The translations under genes and the position numbers were made by a program. Positions 22,201-32,900 of a stretch of DNA of 64,000 nt are shown piece by piece (the first letter of the stretch is position 1; the number at the start of each line of letters is the position of its first letter). The stretch comes from Cystobasidiopsis lactophilus (lineage: Eukaryota > Basidiomycota > Agaricostilbomycetes > Agaricostilbales > Chionosphaeraceae). The stretch lies in NCBI GenBank assembly GCA_001599975.1, contig BCIO01000003.1, positions 1,178,001 through 1,242,000 of the forward strand, written 5' to 3'. Below the pieces are notes generated by a model. The model was not told the origin of the DNA. It saw only the letters and a list, made by a program, of their open reading frames with translations, and did not search any database.

Positions 22201-24700
22201 ATTCAGGCACGGCCTTCTTCTCTGAATGGAAAGACAGATCGACCCACCTTTGTCGCCCAGGGTCGGGTAGTCTTCTGGCGGCCCAATGGACTCGGCGTCG
22301 GCATCGTATGCCAACTCGTCGCTGTGCCCTTTCAAGCGAGAAGCGATGCTTAGTAGCTGCTGGTGGATGTCGTTCAAGTGCGCGTCGAGCCGGTCGGTGG
22401 AAGCCAGGTGCAGGCGGTCCTTCGACTCCATCGACCGGAGCAGCCGAGTGATGTCTCTTGCCACTGCCCGACCGGGGATGTATCCCGCCAGAACGGCGTC
22501 GGATTGGACCGACTTCCTTTCGATGTCCGACCAAGCTCCGCGCCGGGCTTTGGGTGCCAGAGAGCTCGGCGGCTTGCGAGAGACAATGGAGCTTGACGGG
22601 CTGACGCCTGGGTCTTTAAGAGAGTATCGGGTGATGCTGTCCATGGAGTTGGTGGACAGCTTGAGAGGGTTAGGGAAGCCACTCGGGCGAGACTTAGTGG
22701 GCGTCGACGAACGGGCGCCGATTTCCGCGAGAATAGAGTCGACCTGCTCTGTTGAAGGCTGCACTCGGGCATCTGCCGCGTCCGACGGCGAAGACGCCAC
22801 CGATCCGCCAAAAGCCAGCGCATCTCTGTGCGACGGAGACCATGTAATCACAGTCAGTGCTGTGGAGAAGAGAGCACGCACAGTATAGCAGCCAGCCAAG
22901 AAACCCGCTCGGAAGCCTTCTCGCAAGCGAGCACCTCCCTCTGGCCATTGTCCTTCCACAACAGCTCAAAAGCGTGCAAGCCATAGTCGCTGGTCTCCAA
23001 CATGAAGTGGGGCGACCGGATGCTCTCCACCTTGACGCAGCCTTTGAGCCAGATGCGCTTCTCCACCTCGTCCTCGCTCTCGTTGGTCAGGCGATAGGAG
23101 ATCAAGATGGCGTCCGAGACAAGCACGGCTTTGGCAGGCTTCCAATCGACCTTGCCGGTTGATGCGTCCGATAGCCCGTAGTAAACATGGCCGGAGAGCT
23201 TGATCAGGTCGTCTGCGACTGCCGTGCTGAGTTTGGAGGAAGAAGAGGTGCTGGCGATGGACCGCGCCCGGGGCGAAGGCGGCGTCTCGGGGTCCTCCAT
23301 GGGCAAATTCTTCGATCGTCGGTCTTGATCTTTGACCCATTGGCGGAGAGGAGGGATGGAGCGAGGTCGGAGGTTGAGCGGCTCGAAAGGGAGCGATTTG
23401 TCAGTGTTGCCAGACGAGATGGAAGTGGAAGTGGAGGGTGAGGCGGGTCGGTCGAACTTGGAGATGAGCTGGGAGGCTCTGGATGAAGGTCTGGGAGGAA
23501 GGATCTCGGACGAGGAAGGCTGTCGCAAGTCGCCACTGGTGCTCGCTGGCCTGGGGCGGAGGATTTCGGACTGGGAGTAGAGCGTGGATTTGCCGAGGTC
23601 GACGGAAGCGGTTTTGGATCGAGGGAAGGTGGGCGGCGCCGACTGGGCTGAAGAGGACGGCACCAGAGCGGGGTCAGACTGAGAGCGCACCACACCACCG
23701 AACATGGCTGCTCTTCGGGCCACCCCTTCAGACACGGGCCGCTTGGTGGGAGATCCAGCGCGGTCGTGCTCTGGGATTCTTCCTAGGGAAGAAGCCACGG
23801 AAGAAGCGTGTGAGAGTTGCTGATGGAGGGACAAGGGCCGGGTGAGGTAGCCGGGCTCGGACGCATTGTCGTCGTAGAGGGTGGAAACGTCGCTGGATTG
23901 AGACTTGGTTTGGGCTTCTGTCTTCTCGCTGTGCACCATTGGTCCACGTGAGCTTTCGAAAAAGAAGCTAAAGGTGACAACGCCACGCACGACACAGGCG
24001 ACAGGGACGTCCTGAATAAATCAAACTCTTTGCCTTTATGGTCGACCTCGGTCGAGCTGACACCGCTCTTGCCCTGGGCTTGCTTCTGATCCTGCCGGTG
24101 GCGGTCCTGCGCGCTCTTCATATCGGCCAGGATCTCCAACACATCCCGCTGCTGCCTGACCTGTGGCGGGTCGGGGGACGGCAAGGGCGCATCAGAGGAC
24201 TCAGACGCCGAGAAGCCCAATTCAGGCTGGGAGGACGACGCTGTCGAGGTGGTCGAGGAGGATGGCACGAAAGCGGGCGGGCCTGTAACAACAGCAGCAG
24301 CAGCCAGGGGCGGCGCAGCGGGCAGATTCTTGTCCTTTGATAGCGGCGAGGTGAAGCCGTGGCTGGCTACCAAACCGGGCGAGAACTGGAGCTGCTCGAG
24401 CAGGTCGTTCATCAGCGAAGGCCCGCTGTTGTTGTTGTGGCGCGCGGCGCTGCTCTCCTCGCCGTCCGAGTGGGACAGCTTGGCGGACAGCGCATCAAAG
24501 TCGGACTTGTTGGACGAGCAGGGCGTCAGCAGCACGGCCGGCGTCGTCGTGGCGTCCAGCGAGAGCCAGTCACTGGATGTCGCAGGCAACAAGAGCTGCT
24601 CCTGCCGCTTGGCCTCCCTCTCCTTCCTGCGCGCCCGCACCTGCTCCAGCAGCGAGTCGGAGCTCTCCTCTTGGGTTTCTGCTTTGGGTCGGCGCTCCAT
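19253..24700 (-). CDS. Large PH-domain, coiled-coil scaffold protein of unknown role
   Basis: A model of fourteen exons stays in frame from 24700 down: 24009-24700, 22882-23928, 22248-22825, 21603-22179, 21450-21497, 21338-21394, 21192-21274, 20740-21119, 20579-20677, 19927-20527, 19753-19875, 19637-19696, 19356-19577 and 19253-19299, about 1537 residues. The first junction (24009 or 23982) and the 21498-21602 junction are uncertain. Residues ~465-579 form a PH domain (LSGHVYYGLSDASTG through ASERVSWLAAIL, with the closing Trp). Before it are Ser/Pro-rich disordered segments; after it come helical and coiled-coil stretches, a short hydrophobic segment (AYPLAKALLGAVAFLL) and a Pro/Gly/Met-rich C-terminus. 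PH domains bind phosphoinositides or proteins, so a membrane-linked cortical scaffold is plausible. I do not recognise a named orthologue. Confidence 0.68.
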
Positions 24701-25138
24701 CCATTCGCTGCAGCTCGTCGATGCAGGCCAAGACGCACATTTTCATGCGGAGGAAGGCGGCACAGTTGACGAACAAAGATCAGAAGGGCATTGCGTTGTT
24801 TTGTTTTTGAGGCTGCAGGTTGGTGGAGTCAAGAGCTGATTCAGAGAGACGAAAGTCTGGCGGCCATAGAGGGAATAGAGTCCAGGCAGCAAGCAAAAGC
24901 GGCAAGCTGGCGATTGGGCCGAGCGCGAGCATTGTGCATTGCGGACTTTCGAAGGGCAAGCGTTGGACTCCAGGAGGGGTTAAGGGAGATATGAAAGTGT
25001 GGTGAGCCAATGCATACAATGCTATAAAGAAGTGCTGGATGAAGAAGTACAAGAGCCGTGTAAATGGAGTGTCCGATGATTTTGCCACCCAAAAGTCTAT
25101 ACACCCATTGCCCCGAGAGCCAAGACGATAGCGAAGGT
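24701..25138. other. Intergenic region between the PH-domain and secreted-protein genes
   Basis: 438 bases; both flanking genes are on the minus strand. No reading frame with family resemblance. Probably the promoter of the PH-domain gene and the 3' UTR of the secreted protein. Confidence 0.4.
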
Positions 25139-25834
25139 CTAGTTGAGGGGCTTGGTCTTGATGAAATCAAAGCGGAAGCTGGCAGTGCCGTCATCCTTGG
25201 CCGTGGCGAGAGCGCCGCCCGTCGACTTGATGGACTGGCGAGACTTGTAGTCGGTGATCACGCATCCGGAGGCGAGGTGTGCGCCGATGGGATAAACGAC
25301 GCCGGGAGGGGCGCACCAGTCGCAATCGAGCTGAGTCCACTTGGTGTAGCTGTTGCTCGCAAGCTAATAAGCTCCACCGCTCCAGTCCAACACAAGCCAA
25401 GAGACTCACTCAAGAGGAGCAATGTTGACACTGCCCTTGGTGGAAATGCCCCAGTCATTGGCGGGATGCTCTCCAATCCTGGAATGGCAGAGCGCTTGTT
25501 AGCAGTTGTCCTTCGGAAGGAAAGCAGAAGCGACTCGCTTCATGATATAGCTCTGAGCTGGGCCTCCAAACTCCATGCGGAAGGGGGTGGGTTTGGTCCC
25601 GGCGGTGCCCGAGTACAAGGTGTCGCCAACGGCAACCGGGGAGGTTTTGGTCGTCCAGCCCTTGGGATCCGCGACGCCAGCCTCTGAAATGAAAAAGGTG
25701 CTGCCTTGGAAATTGGGCTGGCAGGAAGGGAAGCGCTTGGTCAATTGACCGTTGGAACGCTCGCCGAGGTCGGCGACAGGAGCAGCCGAGGCGAAGGCCA
25801 GGACGGAGAGGAGGGCAATGATGGATCGAACCAT
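25139..25834 (-). CDS. Small secreted protein, no recognised family
   Basis: Exons 25539-25834, 25410-25478 and 25139-25355 give about 193 residues. The start has a clear signal peptide (MVRSIIALLSVLAFASAAP), and the KR at LTKRFPSC looks like a Kex2 pro-peptide site, so the mature protein would begin near residue 36. The rest is a compact, mostly beta-type sequence with Cys residues in DCDWCAPPG and SGCVIT. The first intron (25479-25538) seems to start with GC (GCGAGT); if it is not spliced the protein stops at 111 residues. The downstream exons read smoothly to FDFIKTKPLN, so I favour splicing. A strong TATA box precedes it. Could be a cell-wall or effector-like protein; function unknown. 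Confidence 0.7.
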
Positions 25835-25922
25835 GTTGAAATTGGAAGTGGTTTGGGATGGTTTGGAAGAGAGATGAGAGTGGAAGATGAGGTTTGATGT
25901 TGGAACAAGGAAAGGGAGCGCA

Positions 25923-25929
25923 TTTTATA
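25923..25929 (-). promoter_or_regulatory. TATA box of the small secreted protein gene
   Basis: The minus strand reads GGGTATAAAATGCG, a consensus TATA element about 89 bases before the ATG at 25834. It is the clearest TATA box in the window and fits a strongly expressed secreted product. Confidence 0.6.
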
Positions 25930-27519
25930 CCCTCGACAAGAGCAAGGCGCTGCAGGGGGCGGCGGCGGCAGAGGCGGCGGCAGCAATGCCTCACTCATAG
26001 ATCGACAATGAGGCGGCGGGAGAGCTTGGCGGGACCCACGACCGGCGACTTCAAGCTTGTGGCGGCCGGCCAAGACCTAGTCTTGGCATTCGCGAACTGT
26101 GAGACCCAGCCGATGCTAGCTGTGGGGCCTTTCGCTGAATACTTTAACAGAGTTTGGATGATGGCAAATCATATATCGAAGACATTCGATACATTCGAGG
26201 GAAGGAAGCCGAATGTCGCGCGAGACAAAAAAGGCAGTCCGCCTGCCTATTAGTCTGGCAGCTGGTGGGCATAACATGTAGGAATGAAACATCTGAATCA
26301 AGCTTTCGCGTCTTGATGCCGGGCATCGAACTTCGAAGTGAACCGGAACGGTGGCAAATCAATGTCACCTTCCAGGCTGGCGTCTTCCTTCAATCCAGAA
26401 GGTCCAAGGGCCCCAGACAGGACTATCAACGGTCAAAATATAGTCTGAGAGAGGCTGTAGAGAGTCCAAAAAGGGTGTCAGTGGTTACAGGCTGGAACAG
26501 ACGCAGTCGCCGAAACGACCTCGCAAGCGATTAAAGGGACGCAATCGCATTTTCCGTGGTGTTCGGCGGTCAAAGTGCAATGGAAAGGATTCAAAGGCAA
26601 TAGGGAAAGACAAAAGACACGGGACGGAGCAGAGCTGGCACTGAGTCACCGTTCGCTCGGATTTTGGCATTGTGGCAAACAGGATGGCCGGGCTACTTGT
26701 CCACAAATCCGCGCAACTGCACTTTCGTCGAGTACTAGACATCAAGGCACGTCGTTGGAGCGCATGAAAGGGAGTCAATGCCAACCGCGAGTCGGCCGTC
26801 ACTCTCTGACCCGCCGCTCCATGGCAGCTCAGCCTTTGCTCTCGCCCATCACCAGTGGCATATTGCGGTGCCGGAGACTGCTCATGCACCTCACTGGTGC
26901 CTCTTGGTAGTGACTGGCCAACTATGCTGCGTCCTCTGCGTCCGACGGCTCTCAATCTCTTGCCTTTCGGTTGGGATGCCTACTGCGCTTTCCACCAAGA
27001 GACCTTGCATTTGTCGCGCTTCTTGAGGTTGACGGGACTCCAAAATGTGCCTTCTGGCGCTCGATTCTGGCCTAAGGACCTTGGAGTCGCCGTGGAGACT
27101 CAGTTTCGGGCCGGAAGGCGTACTTACTGTCCTCTCCAGCGGCCTTGGCTGTCTGGATGGGACTGCGAATGGCCTCGAGGTCGACGTCTCAGGCTTCCGA
27201 AAACGTCCCTCTACCTGCCCTACTGCGCGTAAATTCATGATGAGGCATGGCTTCTGTCCGCTTCGTCGTGACAACGTCCGTTTTGTCCGTGCCAGTTCTA
27301 CCTTCGGATATCGTCTCACAGAGAGATCACATGTACGATACGGAAGGTGAGACGAATATCCATACTCCTGGTCATTGAGAGACGACTGGCATCCGTCGTT
27401 TCAAGTGGGTTCACCCGAGTCTGTGCCTTCCGTCTCCTCGACGAGGAGAGAAAGAACATGTTCTGTTACATTCTTGCTGCCTCTCTCAGGCCGGACAGTA
27501 TGCGTTCCTTGCAACCACC
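25930..27519. other. Gene-poor stretch
   Basis: Nearly 1.6 kb without a gene I can support. Open frames exist on both strands (for example 125 codons at 26855-27232 plus and 142 codons at 26891-27319 minus), but they overlap each other, lack splice support and resemble no family. It may contain a long 5' leader for the gene at 27520, a non-coding transcript or a decayed gene. Confidence 0.4.
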
Positions 27520-28738
27520 ATGGCCTCCCAAGCGGACTTCTTCAGCTTCGAAAATAACCAATTCAAAGTCAATGAAGTCGTCCGCGCACTCGAAGGCCAG
27601 GCAAAAGATGTTCTGTCTGAGATTCCAATTGAAAGTTGGAAAGGCTTGCTGCACGCCATAAACAGCCTTCTGTCGGACCTGGGCCAGACCCATCCGGAAC
27701 CCCTCCCAGAATGTTTGATTTCAAAGCATTCCACCGCGTTGGATGTCTGGATCAAGATGTTTGAGAACAGTACTCTCATTTGCGTAGGTCATTTCCCTTG
27801 AGGCCACCCTCGGAGGACTGATTACTAGAGCGCACCAGGATGAAGCTGTCCTTAGAGCTTGCTTTTATATTGGCCTTCCCCACGTTCTAGGACACTTGTC
27901 AGTCCTCATGGTCCGGGCTAAGCATCTCCACGAGGGCGATGTAATCTCTTTCTTCCCGCATGTCTGCATCGTCGTCAGCTTCTACGAGGATCTTATGTCC
28001 GCGCGCGCACTGTGTCTGGCGCGGTCTGGAAATCTGCTGGGAATATCACACTATCGAAAATGGTTTCCAGTCAGTTGGTTCCCTAACATTCTCTCCTTCT
28101 GCAGTTGACGTGGCTTCCAGGTCGACGGCAATGCCCAGAAGGCTCTGGACGCCCATCGTCAAGAAAGAACAAATTCTACCGCTCCCTGGATTTACCAGCT
28201 CCTAGACGGCTGCTTCGACCACTTCGACAACCCCATGGTCAAGCTGTACGTCAGAAGTGGATTGGGCCCTATTAAGCAAGTCCTCGAGCAGGAGATCAAG
28301 CTCGAGAAAGACGACTTCCTCGAAAACGAGAGTGAATTCGTGCACAATCTGATCCACGCTTGGGAAGAAGAGATTCGTTTTGTGTACAATAACGTGCTGC
28401 AGGATGCCGCCGATAAGGTGAGGCAGTTTTACTCTCCGTTGTCCATACAGCCAGTCTGACAGCGACCGCCCCGAAAGGCACTGTGGAACTCGATGAAGCC
28501 GATCATCAGCCACTGCATTGCGTTGTCATTTGGGACAATCTTTCCAGAGCTCCTCATCTCGACCGAGCAGAAGCATCGACACCAGATGTTCGAAACGCAG
28601 TATGATGGCGCTCTGAACAATCTCAAGATGGAGTTGGACAAGGAGCCGAAGCTGCTCGACGACGCCAAGATACCCTTGACTCCCAAAGAAAAGCTTCGCC
28701 ACACTCACCAGCCTCATGTCCCGCGTCGCAACAGCTAA
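27520..28738 (+). CDS. Unknown helical protein
   Basis: Exons 27520-27783, 27839-28069, 28121-28417 and 28478-28738 give about 350 residues, in frame. The start sits in a good Kozak context (ACCACCATGGCC). The protein is hydrophilic and mostly helical: FENNQFKVNEVVRALEGQ, then LEQEIKLEKDDFLENE, then LHQ-type helices with AWEEEIRFVYNNVLQ and a last segment FGTIFPELLISTEQKHRHQM, ending in a basic tail. There is no signal peptide and no transmembrane segment. I do not recognise the family. The acceptor at 28477 (CCGAAAG) could instead be CTGACAG, adding five residues. It converges on SEC11, 145 bases away. Confidence 0.6.
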
Positions 28739-28883
28739 GCAGCTTGCCCATCGCTTGAAACACCTAACCCAGTTCCTAGAGACTTTCCACTATGTAGACC
28801 CTCCATAATAATAGACTTCGAGGTCTTGCTTGTAGCCGTGCAGCCTCTCACCACCATGCAATTTCATGTCACCTCCCCCTCTA

Positions 28884-29885
28884 TCATTTCTCCTCCTTGC
28901 CAAACAGCAGTGACAGCCCTAGCGCTCCCAGCAATGCGTACTTGAGTTCTGTTGGTGGACTCTGGGTGAGCTTTGTAGGACAACTCGGAAGCGAACAGCA
29001 ACGCACTGGGGTAGTCGTTCTGTGCCCATCGACTCGTCAGCCTTTTTCTTTGAGAAGAAAGAGTCCGGAAATAACGCACCATTACAATCGTCACGTAGCC
29101 GACCCAAGGGAGGTAGCCGGACACCTTGCCGACTCTGTGTAAAGCAACAGCAAAAAAGGCTGAGCTAGGTCCTTTCATCTTGCCGACTGCCACCCACATA
29201 TTGCTCCTCTTGAGGTACTTAAGTCCATTGTAAAGCGGGATGTCGTCTGCTGGGTTGTTGTCGCCCTTGGTCACTGTGCACACAAGTCCACGTCAACACC
29301 ACCATCCCCAAGCTTCAAGCGGAAGGCGACGCACAAATCCACTGCTCTTGCACTCCTTCTGACGTCTTCATAATGGATGGCGAGGGCGAAGTTTCACCGT
29401 GCGGCGGCCTTCCGCGAAGAAGGTCAGTTCAACCCTCGGGGCGCGAAAGCCAAAGCGGGCGCTCACTCGTCGTGCACCTCGATGACCCTATGCACGATGG
29501 GGATGGCCGCCCCGGGCACGTTGTACACGGTGATGTCGCCCACTCTTAACGGCGTCTTGGGCGGCAAAGTCAAGAAGAGCAGGTCGCCTCGCCTGAAAGC
29601 GGGCTCCATCGAGCCGGAGAGCACGACGACGATGGGCGACTCGGTGTTGGTGAGCACGGACAGGGCTTTCCACATGGCCAAAGCTGATGAGACGACAGAG
29701 GCAAAGTTCAAGGCTAATGGGGGATGCTTGAGACCTTCGAGCGCGAATGAATGGCGACAACAAATACCTTGCATTAACGCTCCCCTCTGCAAGACGCACT
29801 GAAGTTGAGCCGTGTGAATAGGCTGTAGAGACGTGCTACCTACGACGCCCAGCTTCCTGAGCTTGGTCAGCTCTTTGGCGAACAT
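28884..29885 (-). CDS. SEC11: Signal peptidase complex catalytic subunit SEC11
   Basis: Eight exons from 29885 down: 29844-29885, 29768-29798, 29467-29713, 29335-29408, 29198-29273, 29080-29134, 29007-29019 and 28884-28948, giving 200 residues in frame. It starts [13 protein letters not shown], then a membrane anchor ([17 protein letters not shown]), the serine motif SGSMEP (Ser near 59), the histidine in PIVHRVIE (near 99) and the aspartate region [11 protein letters not shown], ending in the helix [20 protein letters not shown]. This is the S26B ER signal peptidase that removes signal peptides with SPC partners. A loop of about 25 residues ([11 protein letters not shown] and following) sits between His and Asp motifs; fungal Sec11 proteins vary here. 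The 13-base exon 29007-29019 is required by the frame. Confidence 0.93.
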
Positions 29886-29934
29886 TCTGGCCGCAGATCA
29901 AGGTTGGAGAAGAGCAACCCATGAAGCCGTGACG
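29886..29934. promoter_or_regulatory. 49-base divergent promoter, SEC11 / ATG11
   Basis: Only 49 bases separate the two outward-facing start codons, so core promoter signals of each gene must overlap the partner's leader or coding sequence, or one start codon is misplaced. No TATA box is visible. Confidence 0.5.
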
Positions 29935-32900
29935 ATGCACGTCGTTCGGGCTCAGGATGGCAGCGTGTGGGAGGTGGATGTCTCCCAAGCCTCATCGTGC
30001 GTTTGTACTGCTGGGCCCAGCTGCGAGCCAGGACTGACAGGCGGCCATTGACAGGCTGGGCCAATTGCAGGCCACCCTCGCCACCCTCCTTCACATCCCC
30101 GCCTCCAACCTGATCCTCATGCACTCCTCAGGCTGGCAAGTCGACAACTCGACCTTCAACTCGCTCCAAGACGCAGCAGCGACCGCCGACCTGTTTGCGT
30201 TCAACAGGGACCATTTGGACGCTGACCCAGATGAGCTCGAGGCCGAGCTGCGGACGGACGCCTCCCAGGTGCTCGACCGCCCCATGTTGCCCGCTTGGGA
30301 GGGCCACAACACGGCCAGCCTCAGCCAGGACCACCTCACCACCGGCCAACACCACCTGGACGTGGTCAGATCCCTGCTCGCCTCGCTCCGCCTCCAGCGC
30401 CAGGCTTTGGCCGTCGCCATGGCCAATTTGGAGCGCCACCAGTCCTCCAAGAACGGCGCCGCCCAGGTCTTTGCCCTCACCGCCAACCCCCAGCTGGACC
30501 GCTACGCCGGCGTGCTCAAAGCTTACGCCCACAACATGGAGCTCATCCAGCGGGTCCAGGTCCACCCGGCCCTCGTGGCGTCCAACAACGGCTCCGGCGG
30601 GTCTACGAACGGGAGCACCATCCTCACAGCGGCAGAGATGGCGCCCAGGCGGAGCGCCTCCGAGGCCACGCCACCCGCCTTGACCCCTTTGTCGTCCGCC
30701 AACCATGTCAGATCCGTCTCCTCCACCGCGGTGCCCCAGCAGCAGAGGGACCGCTTCCTGTCCGACTACGTGTCAAAGTCCAAGATTGACAGCGTCAAGG
30801 ACACCTGCGCCAAAGTGTACAGTGCGTCGTCAGCTCACTTTAGGCAAACATAGTGGTTGGGCTGACGAGAACTCGTTGGTGACGCACAGATGAACTGCAA
30901 GATAGGTTCAACCTGCTCCGCGAGATTCTGGATGGCGTCTTGGCCGGGGCCGAGGCGTTGATGAATGATTTCAATATGGACAAGTATGCGCCGAGGCCCC
31001 CTCTAATCAGAGGACACATTCTCTGATGGCGATCTCTCTTTTTTCATACAGCCTAGATGATCTCGAGGATTGCGAAAAGGACTCGGTGGTGGGCTTGCAA
31101 AGAGTGCAGGACGTGGTGACCGCCATCTCCAATCGTGGGTGCTGCCTTCCTTTCAAGCTCTTTTGAGATGAGCTAAACCCAAGTCTTTGGCATCCTCACA
31201 GTGTCCAGCCAAGACGAAGAAGCCCTAGCGGACGCCTTTGCCGAGTTGGTCCTTTTGGAGACTGACTTCCGAGAGCGCATTCTGTATCTAGTCGCTAGAA
31301 AGGTGCGACAAGAATTGTCTCTATCTGAGCATCCAGATTTATCATTCTTTCTTTGCGCGCAGAACGTGGTCACTCGCAACTTGTGTGGCATGCTCCAAGC
31401 AGTGGCTGCCCTTCAGTCTGACCTATCCCAGACCCCAATACACATCAAGCAGCTCGACACGGATCTCAAGTGGGCTATCTCCTTCATTTGAGCCAGTATG
31501 GGGTTAATCTGAAGTATACCCCCACAGAACCAAATGCTCAGGCTTCACCCACCTGATCCGGCTGGAGAACATGCTGCCGTCTTATGCGTCGACCTTGATT
31601 GAGATTGTCCGGAGATCTACGTATTGTGCGTTTTGTCTGCCCCTCTGAAGCTCCAGCTTCTACTTGCTGACACGGCTTCCACAGCTCGGTTGCTGGTGGA
31701 CCACTCGTCCGATCTGGCCAACTCGCTCTCCAAGCTCTCCGCCTCCGAGTCTAAGCGGCGAAATCACTTTCGCTCAGAAGTGTCGGGGCAGCTGCCGTGG
31801 GAGATCAAAGGCCTTGAAGCGAACGCGGCCACCGAGACGGTTGAGCTCGAGGTCCGAAAATCGCAATTCGGGGCGGCCCTCGAAAGCCTGCCCGAGATCA
31901 CTCAAAATGATGTTGAAGGTGCGCTTGGTCTCCCCTTTCTATGCAAACTGCATAAGGACCTCATTGTCCTGCACAGCTTTCGAAAACGTCCTGTTGGACA
32001 TTGAGGCCTCCATCCCTGAAGCTGACCGACCCGAGCACCCCATTCAGATTGCCCTGGAAGCTCTGCACTCGTCGCAGTCCAAGATTGCCAGCATGGAGAA
32101 GGACTTTGCCAAGTTGCCGTCTCGCTCGGCCAAGTCGTCCGCCGCCAACTCGCACGACTTCAGGGCGTCTGAAGAGGCGCGCCAGGTGTTAGAGCGGGAG
32201 CTCCAGAGCGAGAGGTCCGCCAAGGAGTCGGAGATTGCCGCTTTGGACGTGCGGCTGACCGAGCTACAGCACAAGCTGGATACAACCAACGCCGAGCTGG
32301 AGGCTTCCAGGGCGCGGGGCAAAGAGTTGGAGCGGAAGCTGTCCGAAGAGCAAGACGGCAGCCGGTCGGAGAAGAAAAGGCTCGAAGGGTTGCTCGACGA
32401 CGAGCGGCGGCAGCACGCCTTCACCAAGGAGGACGCCGCTCAGCAGCGGCAGGTGGCGCTCCAAGGCCACGAGTCACTTCAGTCTGCCCATTCCTCCCTT
32501 CAACAGAAGCACGACGCGCTGTCAGGCATCCACGACCAGCTGCTGTCCAGCCACCGCGAGCTGTCGGACGACCACCAGAAGGTCAAGGCGGACCTGGATG
32601 ACCACCAGGCCTCCAAGCTACGTCACCAAACAGAGATTGACCGGCTCAAGGTTGCTGTCGCAACTGAAGAGTCAGCGCACGCCGCCACCAAGATCGAGCA
32701 CGTCGCCGCCACTGAGCATGCCGCGCAGCTGGACAGCGTGGTCGAGCAGCTTCGGTCCATCGGCTCAGACAAGGACAAGGAGATTCGCGATCTCAAGACC
32801 GAGTACCAGCTGGACAAGGCGGGGCTTGAAGAACAGCTTGAGCAGCTGCGGGTGACGCTGACCTCTGAGCAAGAGGATGCAGCTGCGCGGACAACCGAGT

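Noticed and set aside
22183-22247. 26-base intron in the PH-domain gene (GTGGGT...ATTCAG)
   Set aside because: A more distant acceptor (GGCCACAG at 22180) gives a normal 68-base intron and keeps the frame.
21509-22534. Long open frame of 341 codons on the minus strand
   Set aside because: Only the part 21603-22179 belongs to the PH-domain gene; the upstream codons overlap another exon in a different frame and an intron.
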